64,000 nucleotides of DNA from Pycnopodia helianthoides (lineage: Eukaryota > Echinodermata > Asteroidea > Forcipulatida > Asteriidae): NCBI GenBank assembly GCA_032158295.1, contig CM063243.1, forward strand, positions 4,844,948 through 4,908,947, in the 5' to 3' direction. Every line of letters starts with the position of its first letter. Position 1 is the stretch's first letter. Of this stretch, positions 1-11,045 are shown piece by piece. The position numbers were made by a program, and so were the translations under genes. The notes below the pieces were generated by a model that saw only the letters and a program-made list of their open reading frames with translations, was not told where the DNA came from and searched no databases.

Positions 1-35
1 CACGTGCCCCCAAGGCCCCCCTGGCTACGCCGCTG

Positions 36-808
36 ATGCAAGACTAAAATAGGCTTTAAAGTGTGCTACCTTCTCTCCGAATCACAATTTGGTTTAAACA
101 AAATTGTTCTACGGAGTTAGCAACGTCATTCTTAACAAATAAACTGCTCGTTGGCATTAAAGGCGGACATTTTTTGACTGCATATTTTTGGACCTGTGGA
201 GTGCCTCAAGACTCTGTTTTAGGACCTTTGTTAATTATTTTCTATGTCAATGACATTTGCAACACATCAGACATTATATCATTCTGTCTTTTTGCAGATG
301 ATACAAGTTTAGTTTACAGCCACAAAAAATGTAAACGCAGTGCAATAACTTAGTATAACTTGTAAATAAGTAAATAAATCTATTGATAATGTTTTAGTTT
401 GTTGAAATGTAATATACAATATTTGTTCAGCACAAAACAGATAAATTCAATCTGTGCCTGTAGTTCTGGACGGTGTGGAGCTCAAAAAATTGACACACAC
501 TAAGTTTCTTGGTGTAAAGATTTACAAACATTTATTCTGAAAAAAATCATATAAATAAAGTTACTAGTACATGTACAATAGCTAAAAATATAGGTACAAT
601 TAACCATCTAAGGAAATTTGTACCTGGTTATATTTTACTAACACTTTATAACTCTTTATTTCTTCCGTATCTAAATTATTCCATTCTTACATGGGTTTGT
701 TTCCTTGTCACAATGTAATAAACTACTTACATTGCAAAAGTTTGCATATTTGTCTGTCAAGTCTTACTGTCATATTCAGTATTTATTCTTTGATTTTCTG
801 TCAATAGA
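36..808 (+). pseudogene. Non-LTR retrotransposon reverse transcriptase remnant (L1 block)
   Basis: A decayed LINE ORF2. Around 196-318 the frame reads GVPQDSVLGPLL, then YVNDI, then FADD, which correspond to the reverse transcriptase palm motifs (usually GVPQGS.LGPLLF, YINDI and YADD/FADD). The G-to-D change in GVPQD and stops after about 350 show decay. Bases 430-720 continue as the thumb/C-terminal part and match the better preserved copy at 10200-10660. Bases 1-35 do not belong to it and look like the end of another element. The clade (CR1/Jockey/I-like) cannot be fixed from this fragment. It lies downstream of L1 in the same relative place as the LINEs of the L2 and L5 blocks, so it was part of the duplicated block. 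Confidence 0.8.
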
Positions 809-1196
809 TTAAAGGCACTGGACACTATTGGTAATTACTCAAAATAATTGTTAGCATAAAAACTTACTTGGTAACAGCAATGGAGAGCTGTTGATAGTAT
901 AAAACATTGTGAGAAACGGCTCCCTCCGAAGTAACGTAGTTTTTGAGAAGGAAGTAATTTCTCAGTCAAATATTTGAATTGATTTTAAGACCTCACGCGA
1001 GAGGTCTCGAAATAAAGCATCTGAAAAGCACACAACTATGTGTGACAAGGGTGTTTTGTCTTCCATTATTATCTCGAACTTCGACGACCAATTGAGTTCA
1101 ATATTTCACAGGTTTGTTATTTTGTGCATAATGATGAGATACACCAAGTGAGAAGACTGCTCTTTGACAATTACCAAAGGTGTCCAGTGTCTTTAA
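809..1196 (+). mobile_element. TTAA-flanked MITE, family A, copy 1
   Basis: About 388 bp bounded by TTAA on both sides. The left end reads AGGCACTGGACACTATTGG and the right end is its inverted form (AGACACTGGACACCTTTGG). The middle carries a palindrome around GACCTCACGCGAGAGGTCTC. The homologous block of L2 has the uninterrupted sequence with a single TTAA at 11042-11045, which proves the insertion and the TTAA duplication. Other copies are at 16223, 24381 and 53826. No coding capacity. TTAAAGG ends fit Kolobok/T2-type elements; piggyBac is the alternative. Confidence 0.88.
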
Positions 1197-2600
1197 GTAA
1201 AAATAGCCACTCCTTCACATAACCTAATTGTTGTCCTACTGCTTATTAAATACTGTATAATTGTTATTTATTATTTATTGATATTGTGCATACATTTTTA
1301 TAAGCCTACTTCACCATAATCATGTTACTGACTCACTGTGCAATTAAATGTACTCATGTTAAACTGTGTACTTGAAATTTGTAAGATGCAAGGACAACGA
1401 TGAAACAAATGTTAATAATAATAATGATTAATGATACTATTAAATAAAGCTTATTTTTCCTTCACAAATTTACTTGAAACCTTTTCTTTGTTGCTCCTGG
1501 CTTGGTGACCAAAGCTGTTTAGCTTCCTCGCCCTGTATAAATACCTGGCTGTTTCTTTTGATTGGTTTTCTTTTGCTTTCATTATTCTCATTAGGCTTGG
1601 CCTTTGCTTTTTTCCCTCAGATATCCCCCTTTTTTAGTCTGCCTCAGGTAATTTATTACTTTTTCTCCCTCTTCCCACTATTGATTTAATCTTTTGTGTT
1701 TCCAACCTATTGTGGTCTAACAAGCCCCTTCTGTCTAAACCCGCCCCCGCTTTGTCCCCTTCTTCATTGTTCATCCCTTGATTTTTCTGTGTGCTTTCTG
1801 TCCCTCTCACTTTTCATCTATATTTCCAAAAGACTGCTTCTGTTACACTAATATACCTGAGCATTGAGAAAGACTCTCTGTTATAGGGTCCAAACGTCAG
1901 GTCACTAACTATGTTTTGAATTTATACCATAGGTCCTTTTGGTTGGTAAGCAGTTTGCAACAGCTAATTCAATTATGTTCATTATTCTCAATAACTCCCA
2001 GTGCTTTTGGTACATGTAGGATGAAACAAATATTGAATGTATTTTGTTTGTGCATTGTAGTAGAATGAATTTACTTGGTAATATTTGGCTTTTCCATTGA
2101 ATTCAGCTTGGCGTCATCAGGCTAGATTTAACCCTTGTGATTACATTCTGTGACAAAGCACTCACTGCATCCAATGTTTGTATTATATATTTATATACTT
2201 TAATAGCATTTTATACTGTACTTATTTGTTTGTTTTTATCAAAGCCATGTTACTTATACTATTTTTTTTATTTAATATTTTTTGTTATGTGGTCTGGTCA
2301 CTGTAGTCTTATTTGGAAACTACTAATGTAACACTTCTCTTGTACATGTGCATTGTAAAAGTTTTGACTTTGCTGCTTACACATTCAAATTTTCTCAATA
2401 ATTTCACTATGTATTTGCTAGTTTGGATTTTGGGGGGTAGGTTTGCCATTATTCTGGAATGCCTGCGGTGCGAATCACTGATAGAAACAAGACATTCTGA
2501 TTGCTGCAATCGAAGTAAGCATAACATGAAAGTGAATAACTTCCCTGACAAAACAAACCAACTTTCCTTTGTTTTCACAAAAACAAGACAACAGAATTTG
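1197..2600. repeat. Duplicated 3' flank of L1 block, no gene
   Basis: This stretch matches 11046-12340 (direct, L2 block) and 23800-25290 (inverted, L5 block). A recognisable shared part starts near 1490 (gctcctggcttggtgacc) and continues past the T-rich stretch at 2260. Short reading frames here are not conserved between the copies, so I see no gene. Confidence 0.75.
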
Positions 2601-2890
2601 ATGAAAATGTGATCTTTTGAATGGTGTGTTTTTATAAGCAGAGGATGGTAATGAATCTACTCTACACATATACACCATAAATGTTTCCATTAAGAGTTAT
2701 CGTGTCCAGTCAGCACTTGGTCTTGATGGTTTTACAATTCACTGCAGCTATTGTTATGTTTCCACTGTGGACCACTGCATGCAATGTTAAAAATTGTCTC
2801 AATTGAAGAATTACTTAGTTCTCAAACCGCCTTACCCTGTTGACATTTGAGCGAGGTGAAACTCCTTTAACATCTCCAATAAGTTTTAGC

Positions 2891-3382
2891 TCAGAGTCTT
2901 TCAGGTATTTTACACACAAAGCTCCTGGTATCAGTGCAAGGGATGTCATTCCACTTAGAAGTGTCATACATCTCGACACAATCCTCCCCACCACCTCCGT
3001 TGGGTTCAGTTGGGGCCCAGTTGGTGTAGCTCATAGAAGGGCTACCGTCGATCCAACCAAAAGAACCGGTGGTTAAGTTACCTCGGTAGCCAAGCCATGT
3101 GAGCTGAAACCTCCCTCCGTTCATCTGTGTGGCAAGCAGGACCAGGAAGTAATTTTCTTCTTGGCTTATAACGGACGCCAGATGAGATGGTCTGCCAAGG
3201 CGTGACAACCTCTGACAGTACTGTTCAGCTTCATGAAAGGTCTTGGCATCCGTCACCAGAAGATAGCAGTGATTCCCAAAACTTGTCCATGGACTGATGC
3301 AGGACATGCAGGGAGAAACGATCAGGAAATGCGACTGAAGGAGAGCTACAAGAATGCTGAAATCAGTGAACTTTGCTGCCAT
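2891..3382 (-). CDS. L1: secreted C-type lectin, EPN type
   Basis: A single-exon 163-residue protein. Residues 1 to about 24 are a hydrophobic signal peptide (MAAKFTDFSILVALLQSHFL). The rest is one long-form C-type lectin domain with cysteines at 28, 39, 56, 135, 149 and 157, the WLGYR core motif at 96-100, EPN at 126-128 and WND at 144-146. In known lectins EPN with WND binds calcium and mannose-type sugars; binding here is inferred. An upstream in-frame ATG at 3469 would add 29 residues before the signal peptide, so I use 3382, which has the same aaaATGG context as L2 and L6. The N-terminal half resembles L2/L6, whereas the middle and C-terminus (CTDTRSF, ending PERL) resemble L4/L5. The usual TATA-like site is degraded. 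Confidence 0.93.
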   Translation of the reverse strand: MAAKFTDFSILVALLQSHFLIVSPCMSCISPWTSFGNHCYLLVTDAKTFHEAEQYCQRLSRLGRPSHLASVISQEENYFLVLLATQMNGGRFQLTWLGYRGNLTTGSFGWIDGSPSMSYTNWAPTEPNGGGGEDCVEMYDTSKWNDIPCTDTRSFVCKIPERL

Positions 3383-3425
3383 TTTGAGCTCCGAGTGACA
3401 GCGTCTGTACTTGTCAAGGAACAAA

Positions 3426-3443
3426 CAGTCTTCAATACCGTAG
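3426..3443 (-). promoter_or_regulatory. Degraded TATA-like site of L1
   Basis: At the position where L2 has ACTATATAGACTG and L6 has TATTATAGACTG, L1 has TATTGAAGACTG when read on the minus strand. The flanking bases are conserved but the TATA core is lost. L1 may be weakly expressed or use another start. Confidence 0.5.
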
Positions 3444-3609
3444 TTAACTGTCGCTATAGGCACTGTCAAGCTGCTGTGATTACAATGTGCTCAGACCAGG
3501 CTTAATTGTAATCATGCAGGTAATAGGTCGTGATTATTATTAAATCTATCCCAGCTAACAGTTTGACGTTTTCTCAACGTTGTAATGAAGTCAGACTTTG
3601 GTGTAAGTA

Positions 3610-3905
3610 ATGTTATTAATATAACGTTGTAGCTACGGAACTTTGTCGACTCCCCTATACGTCTTCCGTACGTAATGACGCAACGTAACAACCACGTTGT
3701 TGGTACGTTTAAGACACGTTTCCAGTGACCTTATTACAACTTATATTTAACGTTGCAACAACGTTCTCATAGCGTGTTTGTTTGGTTGTTATATAGTTAT
3801 CTAAGTAACGTTGTAGCAACGAATCTTTGTCGACTCCCCTGTACGTCTTTAGAACGTAATGATGCAACGAAACAACGACGTTGTTGGCACGTATACACAA
3901 CGTTG
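3610..3905. repeat. Two-copy subterminal repeat in the 4.26 kb element
   Basis: Two copies of a module containing ACGTTGTAGC, then TTTGTCGACTCCCCT, then ACGTAATGA, then ACGTTGTTGG, starting near 3628 and 3807, about 180 bp apart. Repeated subterminal motifs like these often serve as transposase binding sites; that role is inferred. Confidence 0.6.
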
Positions 3906-4617
3906 CAATGTTGTAAATAATCAATTAAAAAGAATGTTACAACAATGTATTTTTTTCAGTACCGTGAACGTTGTCACAACGTCAGCCCTATCTTATTTAT
4001 TGATTGCTATATCGATTAATTATACAATAATTTCATGAAAAATTTTGTTAAGTGATATGTCAACATGATCAATGAATTACTTTTACAAACTTACCAAGGT
4101 AGGTCCCTACTACGCGTTGTCGTAACCGGACTTCACTGTACCTGTATACTATACATCGTACAGCATGTACTATATATACAGACCAATTTCCTGACTTTTG
4201 CAATCACGGGGGTATATATTTTTGTAATTGTTTCCATTTAATTAATATTTCTGAACTAAAATTACATGTTTAGTTACTGAATTATATTTATCCATATTTT
4301 CCTCTGTTAGTTTAGACAAGTACAGAAGAAACCAGTACACCTAGTTCATAAATTTGGCAAATTTCGTGAAATTGTTTGTATGTATTGTACAACTTCTAAG
4401 CCCAATCTACAAATTTGCATATGTGATATTTACGTTGTCATGACGTTGTCAAATTAATTTTTACTAGACATGCAGCATTCCGCACGCTGGTCAATGCGGC
4501 AGGTTGAGCGGAAACGTATGTCTTTCTTTTTTCTTCAAAACTGAAACAAAACATACTTAGTGGTACACTAAAGTACTTCAAAATTTGAAAGTGTCTTTGA
4601 AATTTAGGAACAAATTT

Positions 4618-6705
4618 GGTTTTAGAGGAAGTTTTTAGCTGGGAACAAAACGGCCTAAGTGTGGATAGAAAATCCTATCAAGGGTAAATGTTTCTCTAGA
4701 CGATTCTAAGTACGGCTTGGAATGCCGCTGTACAGGTGGTTGGGGGGGGGGGTGCGAAGAATCGAATCTCTCCCCAGACCGGTGCACTGCTGCTTGACAC
4801 AATAAGCTCAATTAAATGCAATTAATGATTAGTATTAACTGTTCAGATTGATCATTAAATGCCAATGTGATAGCAAGGCCGCTCCTCAAGTGCCTATTTT
4901 ATTTATGACAACCGATATTCAAAACTAAATTTAGAACAAACATTGTTTGCGATGTCAAACATTAGGCCTACCAATAGTTGTTAGCTTATAAATGTCCTCC
5001 AAAACCATCCCAACGAGCTGCTTGAACTATTCAACACAATAGTTTTAGAAAAAGTTTTTAGCGGGTGAACAAACGGCCTAAGTAATATAGAAAATCCTAT
5101 CAAGGGTAAATGTTTCTGTATAGAAGATTCTATCTACAGCTTGGAATGCCGCTGTACAGGTAGTGGGGGGGGGGGGGGTAGAATCAAATCTCTCCCTAGA
5201 CCGTCGCACTGCTGCTTGACATAATAAAGTCAATTAAATGCAATTAATGGTTTGTTCAGATTGATAATTAAATGCCTATTTGATAGGGAGGCCGCTCCTC
5301 AAGTGCCTATTCTATTGATGACAACCGATATAAAAAACTAAATTGAGAACAAACATTGTTCGTGATGACAAACATTAGGCCTACCAATGTTGTTAGCTAA
5401 TAAATGTCCTCCGAAACCATCCCAACGATCTGCTTGAACTATTTAACACAATGGTTTTAGAGGAAGTTTTTAGTGGGGGACAAAACGGCCTAAGTGAGGA
5501 TAGAAAATCCTATCAAGGGTAAATGTTTCTCTAGAAGATTCTATGTACGGCTTGGAATGCCGCTGTACAGGTGGTGGTGGTGGTGGTGGTGGGGAGAGGG
5601 GGTAGAATCGAATCTCACCCCTCACCAGCGCACTGCTGCTTGACACAATAAGCTCAATTAAATGCAATTAATGATTAGTATTAACTGTTCAGATTGATCA
5701 TTAAATGCCAATGATAGCAAGGCCGCTCCTCAAGTGCCTATTTTATTTATGACAACCGATATTCAAAACTAAATTTAGAACAAACATTGTTTGCGATGTC
5801 AAACATTAGGCCTACCAATAGTTGTTAGCTAATAAATGTCCTCCAAAACCATCCCAACGAGCTGCTTGAAATATTCAACACAATAGTTTTAGAAAAAGTT
5901 TTTAGCGGGTGAACAAACAGCCTAAGTAAAATAGAAAATCCTATCAAGGGTAAATGTTTCTCTAGAAGATTCTATGTACGGCTTGGAATGCCGCTGTACA
6001 GGTGGTGGTGGTGGTGGTGGGGGGTAGAATCAAATCTCTCCCTAGACCGTCGCACTGCTGCTTGACATAATAAAGTCAATTAAATGCAATTAATGGTTTG
6101 TTCAGATTGATAATTAAATGCCTATTTGATAGGGAGGCCGCTCCTCAAGTGCCTATTCTATTGATGACAACCGATATAAAAAAATAAATTGCGAACAAAC
6201 ATTGTTCGTGATGACAAACATTAGGCCTACCAATGTTGTTAGCTAATAAATGTCCTCCGAAACCATCCCAACGATCTGCTTGAACTATTTAACACAATGG
6301 TTTTAGAGGAAGTTTTTAGTGGGGGACAAAACGGCCTAAGTGAGGATAGAAAATCCTATCAAGGGTAAATGTTTCTCTAGAAGATTCTATCTACAGCTTG
6401 GAATGCTGCTGTACAGGCGGTGTTGGTGGTGGTGGGGGGGGGGTAGAATCGAATCTCACCCCTTACCAGCGCACTGCTGCTTGACACAATAAGCTCAATT
6501 AAATGCAATTAATGATTAGTACTGTTCAGATTCATCATTAAATGCAAATCTGATAGAAATGCCGCTCCTCAAGTGCCTAATTTATGACAACCGATATTAA
6601 TAAAAAACTAAATTGAGAACAAAAACATGTTTGCGATGTCAAACATTAGGCCTACCATGTCCTCCAAAACCATTCAAACGAGCTGCTTGAACTATTCAAC
6701 AAAAT
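4618..6705. repeat. Tandem array of about 420 bp units, alternating types
   Basis: Five units start at about 4618, 5040, 5453, 5884 and 6297 with a TTTTAGA.GAAGTTTTTAG-like motif. Units 1, 3 and 5 carry GAGGAAG and units 2 and 4 carry GAAAAAG, so the array is a dimeric higher-order repeat of roughly 840 bp. Each unit holds a G-rich or (GGT)n stretch (for example 4740-4752, 5163-5178, 5571-5592, 6003-6022). The array is inside the transposon at 3549-7809. Confidence 0.85.
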
Positions 6706-6719
6706 GGTCTAAACATCGC

Positions 6720-7620
6720 CAATACAAACTAAAATACAACGCCAAACGATATCATAGTCAAAACATAAATACTATTATTTGTACGTTGTAATTAAACTAA
6801 AAATACAATATGTCACAGCGTGATGGTAAAAACAAAGATACTACGTTGTGATAAATCTACAAGATGATAGTTACAATATGCGTTTGAAGATTAAGACAAC
6901 GGGCTGTCACAACAATAGGCTACTTTTGTGTGCAAAACCAAAATACAACGACAAGACAACATACAGCCGAAACTTAAATATTACGTTTTAATGTTACCAA
7001 AATACATTGTGTAGACAACGTGACTGTCACAACTTAAATGCTACGTTTTATAACACCAAAATATAACGTCAAGACAACGTGACCGCCGCGATTTAAATAT
7101 GACGTTTTGATAAAACCAAAATACAATGTGCAGACAACGTGCTCTTCACAACATAATTGCTACGTTTTAATGTTACCAAAAAACAACGTGTAAACAACGT
7201 TACTGCCACAACTTAAATGCTACGTTATAATAATACTAAAATACAACGTCAAGACAACGTGACCGCCGCGATTTAATTATAACGTTTTGATAAAACCAAA
7301 ATGCAACGTGCAGACAACGTGCTAGTCACAACATAATTGCTACATTTTAATGTTACCAAATTACAACGTGTAGACAACGTGACTGCCACAACTTAAATGC
7401 TACGTTATAATAATACCAAAATACAACGTCAAGACAACGTGACCGCCGCGAATTAATTGTGACGTTTTGATAAAACCACAATGCAACGTGCAGACAACGT
7501 GCTTGTCGCAACAAAATTACTACGTTTTGTTGAGACCAAAATATGACTTATCGACAACGTTGTTGCCTTAACTTAAATACCACGTTGTAATAATACCAAA
7601 ATACAATGTTGTGAACACGT
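6720..7620. repeat. 60 bp tandem repeat with 180 bp higher-order period
   Basis: From about 6961 to 7560 the sequence repeats every 60 bp, each unit ending in a variant of GACAACGT. Every third unit is closest (GACCGCCGCG at 7081, 7261 and 7441), so three unit types form a 180 bp higher-order repeat. It forms the right part of the 4.26 kb element. Confidence 0.88.
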
Positions 7621-7827
7621 TAGGTATAAAACCTTTCGGTAACGTTGCATAGATTACCAACATGCAACCAATGTACAACATTGGTTGTAGATCATGTTAA
7701 GTTCTGACGTTCTTGCAACGTAGTCAAAACGTTGTCATCCCATCGACCAAATTGCCACCTTATCACAACGTTGTGCAACGTTGTAACAACGTATTGTGTT
7801 AGCTGGGATGGTTATTTAATCTGACTA

Positions 7828-8216
7828 TTAAAGGGAGGGTATACCTTTGGATTATACTCCAAAAATTGATGACCATTATGGTAAGAATTGCACTGAGGCT
7901 GTTGATAATGTACACAATTTTGAGAAAAGATTCCCATCTTTACATGTAATAAAGAATGTGGTTTTAGAGAATGGGAATTTCAATTCAAGTAACTTTGAAT
8001 GCATGAAACATTACTCAGATTGTGTAAAATTACAGATTGCTCTTCCTTCGTGGACAAACTGGACATAACCGCTCCGGATTTTTGGAGATACCTAAAAAAT
8101 GCTACCACCTTTTTGAAATGGATTTTTCACAGGTGTGTTTTAGTGTATCTATCTACATTATATAGGATTAAAACGATCAAATGGTTCCAAAAACCAAAGG
8201 TATACTTTGCCTTTAA
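7828..8216 (+). mobile_element. TTAA-flanked MITE, family D, copy 1
   Basis: About 389 bp between TTAA sites. The left end AGGGAGGGTATACCTTTGG and the inverted right end AGGCAAAGTATACCTTTGG form the terminal repeat. The same family sits at the same relative place upstream of L2 (13306-14334) and L6 (31917-32279), so it was present before the alpha blocks duplicated. No gene. Confidence 0.85.
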
Positions 8217-9317
8217 GGTAAGAATGAAGTAGGTAGCGTGTCGTTCATTCACTAGAGCCATTTGCATGTGGAAAATATTTCCCCAGTGGAATGGCCCTGA
8301 ACCTTTAAAAAAACACACCCCCAAACCCCCAAAGAATCAACATTAAAATGCCTCATTGGAGTTGCATATAGGGTAAACAATGTGGAATAATTAAATGATG
8401 CCCCAGAATATGAAAACAGACACTGTTGTTGTTTTGGATTGAAGACACAATGATTTCCCTTCATTGTAGGAACATTAGCGATATTGAATGATAAGGAAAA
8501 AGTCAGACTTACAACACATTGTGACTTTTTGTTTATGCTTTAGAATCAAAGATAACAATTCTTGGACATTGTTATGACTCAGATACCGGTACAAACACAA
8601 AACGGCAAACAAAAACAATACTAAACACAGACAAACAATGATGTCATGCAAGATGTTTGTGGTCCTTCTTGACATTGGGTTTCATGCAACGTGTAGCCAT
8701 GGTGTACATGTTGCTTAATGATGTGAACTTACACCTGAATGGCAATGCGCAACTTGAAATTAATATACATGTCACGCAATAATTTGTGGCTGATCGATCT
8801 TGTCTACTAATCACAGCAAGTTGAATCTTGACATGCAATTTGACTCCCAAAAGGGCAGATCATGGGCAGAGAGTGGTCGCATGTGATTTCAGTGCAAGGG
8901 TTCAATACAAATGGTGATGTTTGACAAACTGGGTCAACTACCACAGTGTCCTCATGCTTTAATGGCTCTTTAATTTTTGGAGTAAAACAAAATTTGAAAG
9001 TGTCCTCCTTGGTGTGGATGAGGTGATTTCATGGTAAGATGACCTGTACAGGACCGATGTGATATAACAGAGATGCTTTAAGATAATTCACAGACCATTG
9101 CACTTTGTCCATTGTGTTGAAGTTGGATATTAGACAGCGGTGAGTGTGCACATGGCTTTAAACGCTCCATGCACAGAAACACACATTGTCTGCCGAGTAG
9201 CGCTCAGATTATTTCTGCCAATAAAGATGAATTTGTTGATCAGGGGCCTAAAATTGGGTCTGCATCTTTAATTAGCAGGGTTAATTTCCTATCAATTTTG
9301 TTTGCTCATTGTTTGTC
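8217..9317. repeat. Upstream flank of L1 block, no gene
   Basis: Matches 14560-16222 (direct) and about 28000-31916 (inverted). The stretch 8350-8470 is the single-copy counterpart of the 112 bp satellite unit in the L6 block. TTAA at 8343-8346 is the empty site of MITE E, and TTAA at 9268-9271 is the empty site of the family A copy at 16223. No conserved reading frame. Confidence 0.75.
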
Positions 9318-9377
9318 ATTTGAGATGATACAAGTTTAGCTTACAGCCACAAAAATGTAAATGCAGCTTCCAATAAC

Positions 9378-9719
9378 TTAAAGGCCCTGTACACTATTGG
9401 TAAGATCGAAAAACACAATGTTCACAGATTCACACATAACTTACATGATTTAAAGTAAGTAATGGTAGAAAGTGTTCCTTAAAATATTTCTGCCTAAAAT
9501 GCTATCGTTTCTGAGAAACGAGTAAAACAATAGTAATTATCGCGCGCGATAATTTGAAAAAACAGAAAACACATAAGATCTCTTTTCACTATTTTCTCGT
9601 GACCTCGATGACCAATTGAGCTCAAACTTTCACAGGTTTGTTTGTTCATGCATATGTTTAATCACACAAAATGTGGACACTGATTTTGAGCTGTTACCAA
9701 AAGTGTACAATACCTTTAA
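9378..9719 (+). mobile_element. TTAA-flanked MITE, family B, copy 1
   Basis: About 342 bp. Left end AGGCCCTGTACACTATTGG; right end inverse AGGTATTGTACACTTTTGG. The centre has the palindrome ATTATCGCGCGCGATAAT. Other copies are at 33263 and 41703, with a diverged one near 47397. It shares its right TTAA with the next element. Confidence 0.88.
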
Positions 9720-10099
9720 AGGAACATTACAGAATTGGTAATTGTAAAATATACTTTTGATCACAGATTTACATAAAACTTACACGGTCTAATGATGATG
9801 ATAGTAGAAAACATCCCTTGAAATATTTTTGTCTGAAATGCCATATTTTATGAGAAATGAATAAACTTATTTTCCGATTGGAGTTTATCGCTCAGTGAGC
9901 GTTTTATTCGTTTGTTGAACCTATATGATTTCATGCAAATGTGTAATCGTTTTTTCACTATTTTCTTGTGACCCAGATGGCCGATCGATCTCAAACTTCT
10001 ACAGGTTTGTCAGTTTATGTATATGGTGGATTACATAAAGTGCTTACACTGCCAGCAACTGTTTTGTTAGCAAAAACCAATTCTGTAATGTTCCTTTAA
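9716..10099 (+). mobile_element. TTAA-flanked MITE, family C, complete copy
   Basis: About 384 bp. Both ends read AGGAACATTACAGAATTGG, the right one inverted. It abuts family B using one shared TTAA (9716-9719), so one element inserted into the border TTAA of the other. A truncated 5' piece of family C lies at 58297-58330. Confidence 0.88.
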
Positions 10100-11045
10100 A
10101 TATCAAACTTGTAAAAATAAGTACGTGGCTTAAATCTAATGAAGTATGTTTTAATTTGTTGAAATGTAATTATATAATATTTTTTTCAGCACAAAACAAA
10201 TATACTCAATCTGTGCCTGTAGTTTTGGATGGTGTGTGGAGCTCAACAAATTTACACACACTAAGTTTCTCGGTGTGAAGATTTACAAACATTTATTCTG
10301 GAAAAATCATATAAATGTAAAGTTACTAGTACGTACAATAGCTAAAAATATAGGTATAATCAACTGTCTAAGGAAATTTGTACCTTGTTATATTTTACTA
10401 ACACTTTATAACTCTTTACTTCTTCCGTATCTAAATTATTTGATTGTTACATGGGGTGGTACCTTGTCAAAATGTGATAAACTTCTTACATTGCAAAAGA
10501 GAGCTGTTCACATGATTTCCAATGCTGGCATCCGTGAACACACAGCTCCATTATTTTTCAATCTTAAAATATTACAATTCATCGACCTTCATTATCTTAA
10601 TCTGGGTAAAATCATGTATCAATTTATGACTAATGCATTACCCCGCTGCTTTAGTTAATTTTCATTATAACCTCAATTGTACATTCATACAACACTCGAA
10701 GTACTGCAAAGACAAACCCGTTTGTTTCCCACCAAAGAACATCTTTATACCAAAAGAGCTTAGTTTAACGTGGCGTTAGGTTTTGGATTGGTCTGAGTAA
10801 CTCAGTTCAAATTTCAATTACTCTACCTGTCTTTACAAGAAAACTGAGAAAGCAACTATACTTGATACATACTCATAGAGTTTGCCTGTTTCTGTATTAC
10901 CTAGGTTCTATTGTTTTTTGTGATCTGTTCCTGTCAACACACCTTGCATTAACCTTTGTTGTGTTTGTATGTCAAGTTTTTCGTCTGTACAATTTGTATT
11001 CGTCCTATTCAGTATTTATTCTTTGATTGTCTGTCAATAGATTAA

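Larger units (their letters stand above)
3549..7809. mobile_element. 4.26 kb non-autonomous DNA transposon with satellite-like interior
   Basis: It splits the L1 upstream flank. The left end reads ATCCCAGCTAACA and the right end is the inverse TGTTAGCTGGGAT. The L2 block near 13275-13300 runs continuously through the equivalent point. The flanks suggest an AT dinucleotide duplication, so an IS4EU/ISL2EU-like family is possible but unproven. The ends are rich in ACGTTGT/ACAACGT motifs. The interior holds two tandem repeat arrays (4618-6705 and about 6720-7620). I see no transposase frame. Confidence 0.75.
9318..11041 (+). pseudogene. Non-LTR retrotransposon remnant (L2 block), interrupted by MITEs
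   Basis: The DDTSL part of the reverse transcriptase is at 9323-9345. Two MITEs (9378-10099) then interrupt it, and the thumb/C-terminal part follows. The longest open piece (10236-10658, 140 residues) reads FLGVKI, then LYNSLLLPYLNY, then LQKRAVHMIS, typical of the region after the LINE palm. The copies at 430-720 and 25656-27480 (minus) align with it. Truncated and split, so not functional. Confidence 0.85.

Noticed and set aside
3383..3469. Upstream extension of L1 (and of L6 at 32359-32460) with an extra in-frame ATG
   Set aside because: It would put 29-34 non-hydrophobic residues before the signal peptide. L2 has no equivalent, and the shared aaaATGG start fits better.
7847..8232. Overlapping 73 and 77-residue frames
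   Set aside because: They lie in MITE family D and are not kept in its other copies.
10236..10658. 140-residue open frame as an independent gene
   Set aside because: It is the C-terminal part of a broken LINE reverse transcriptase.
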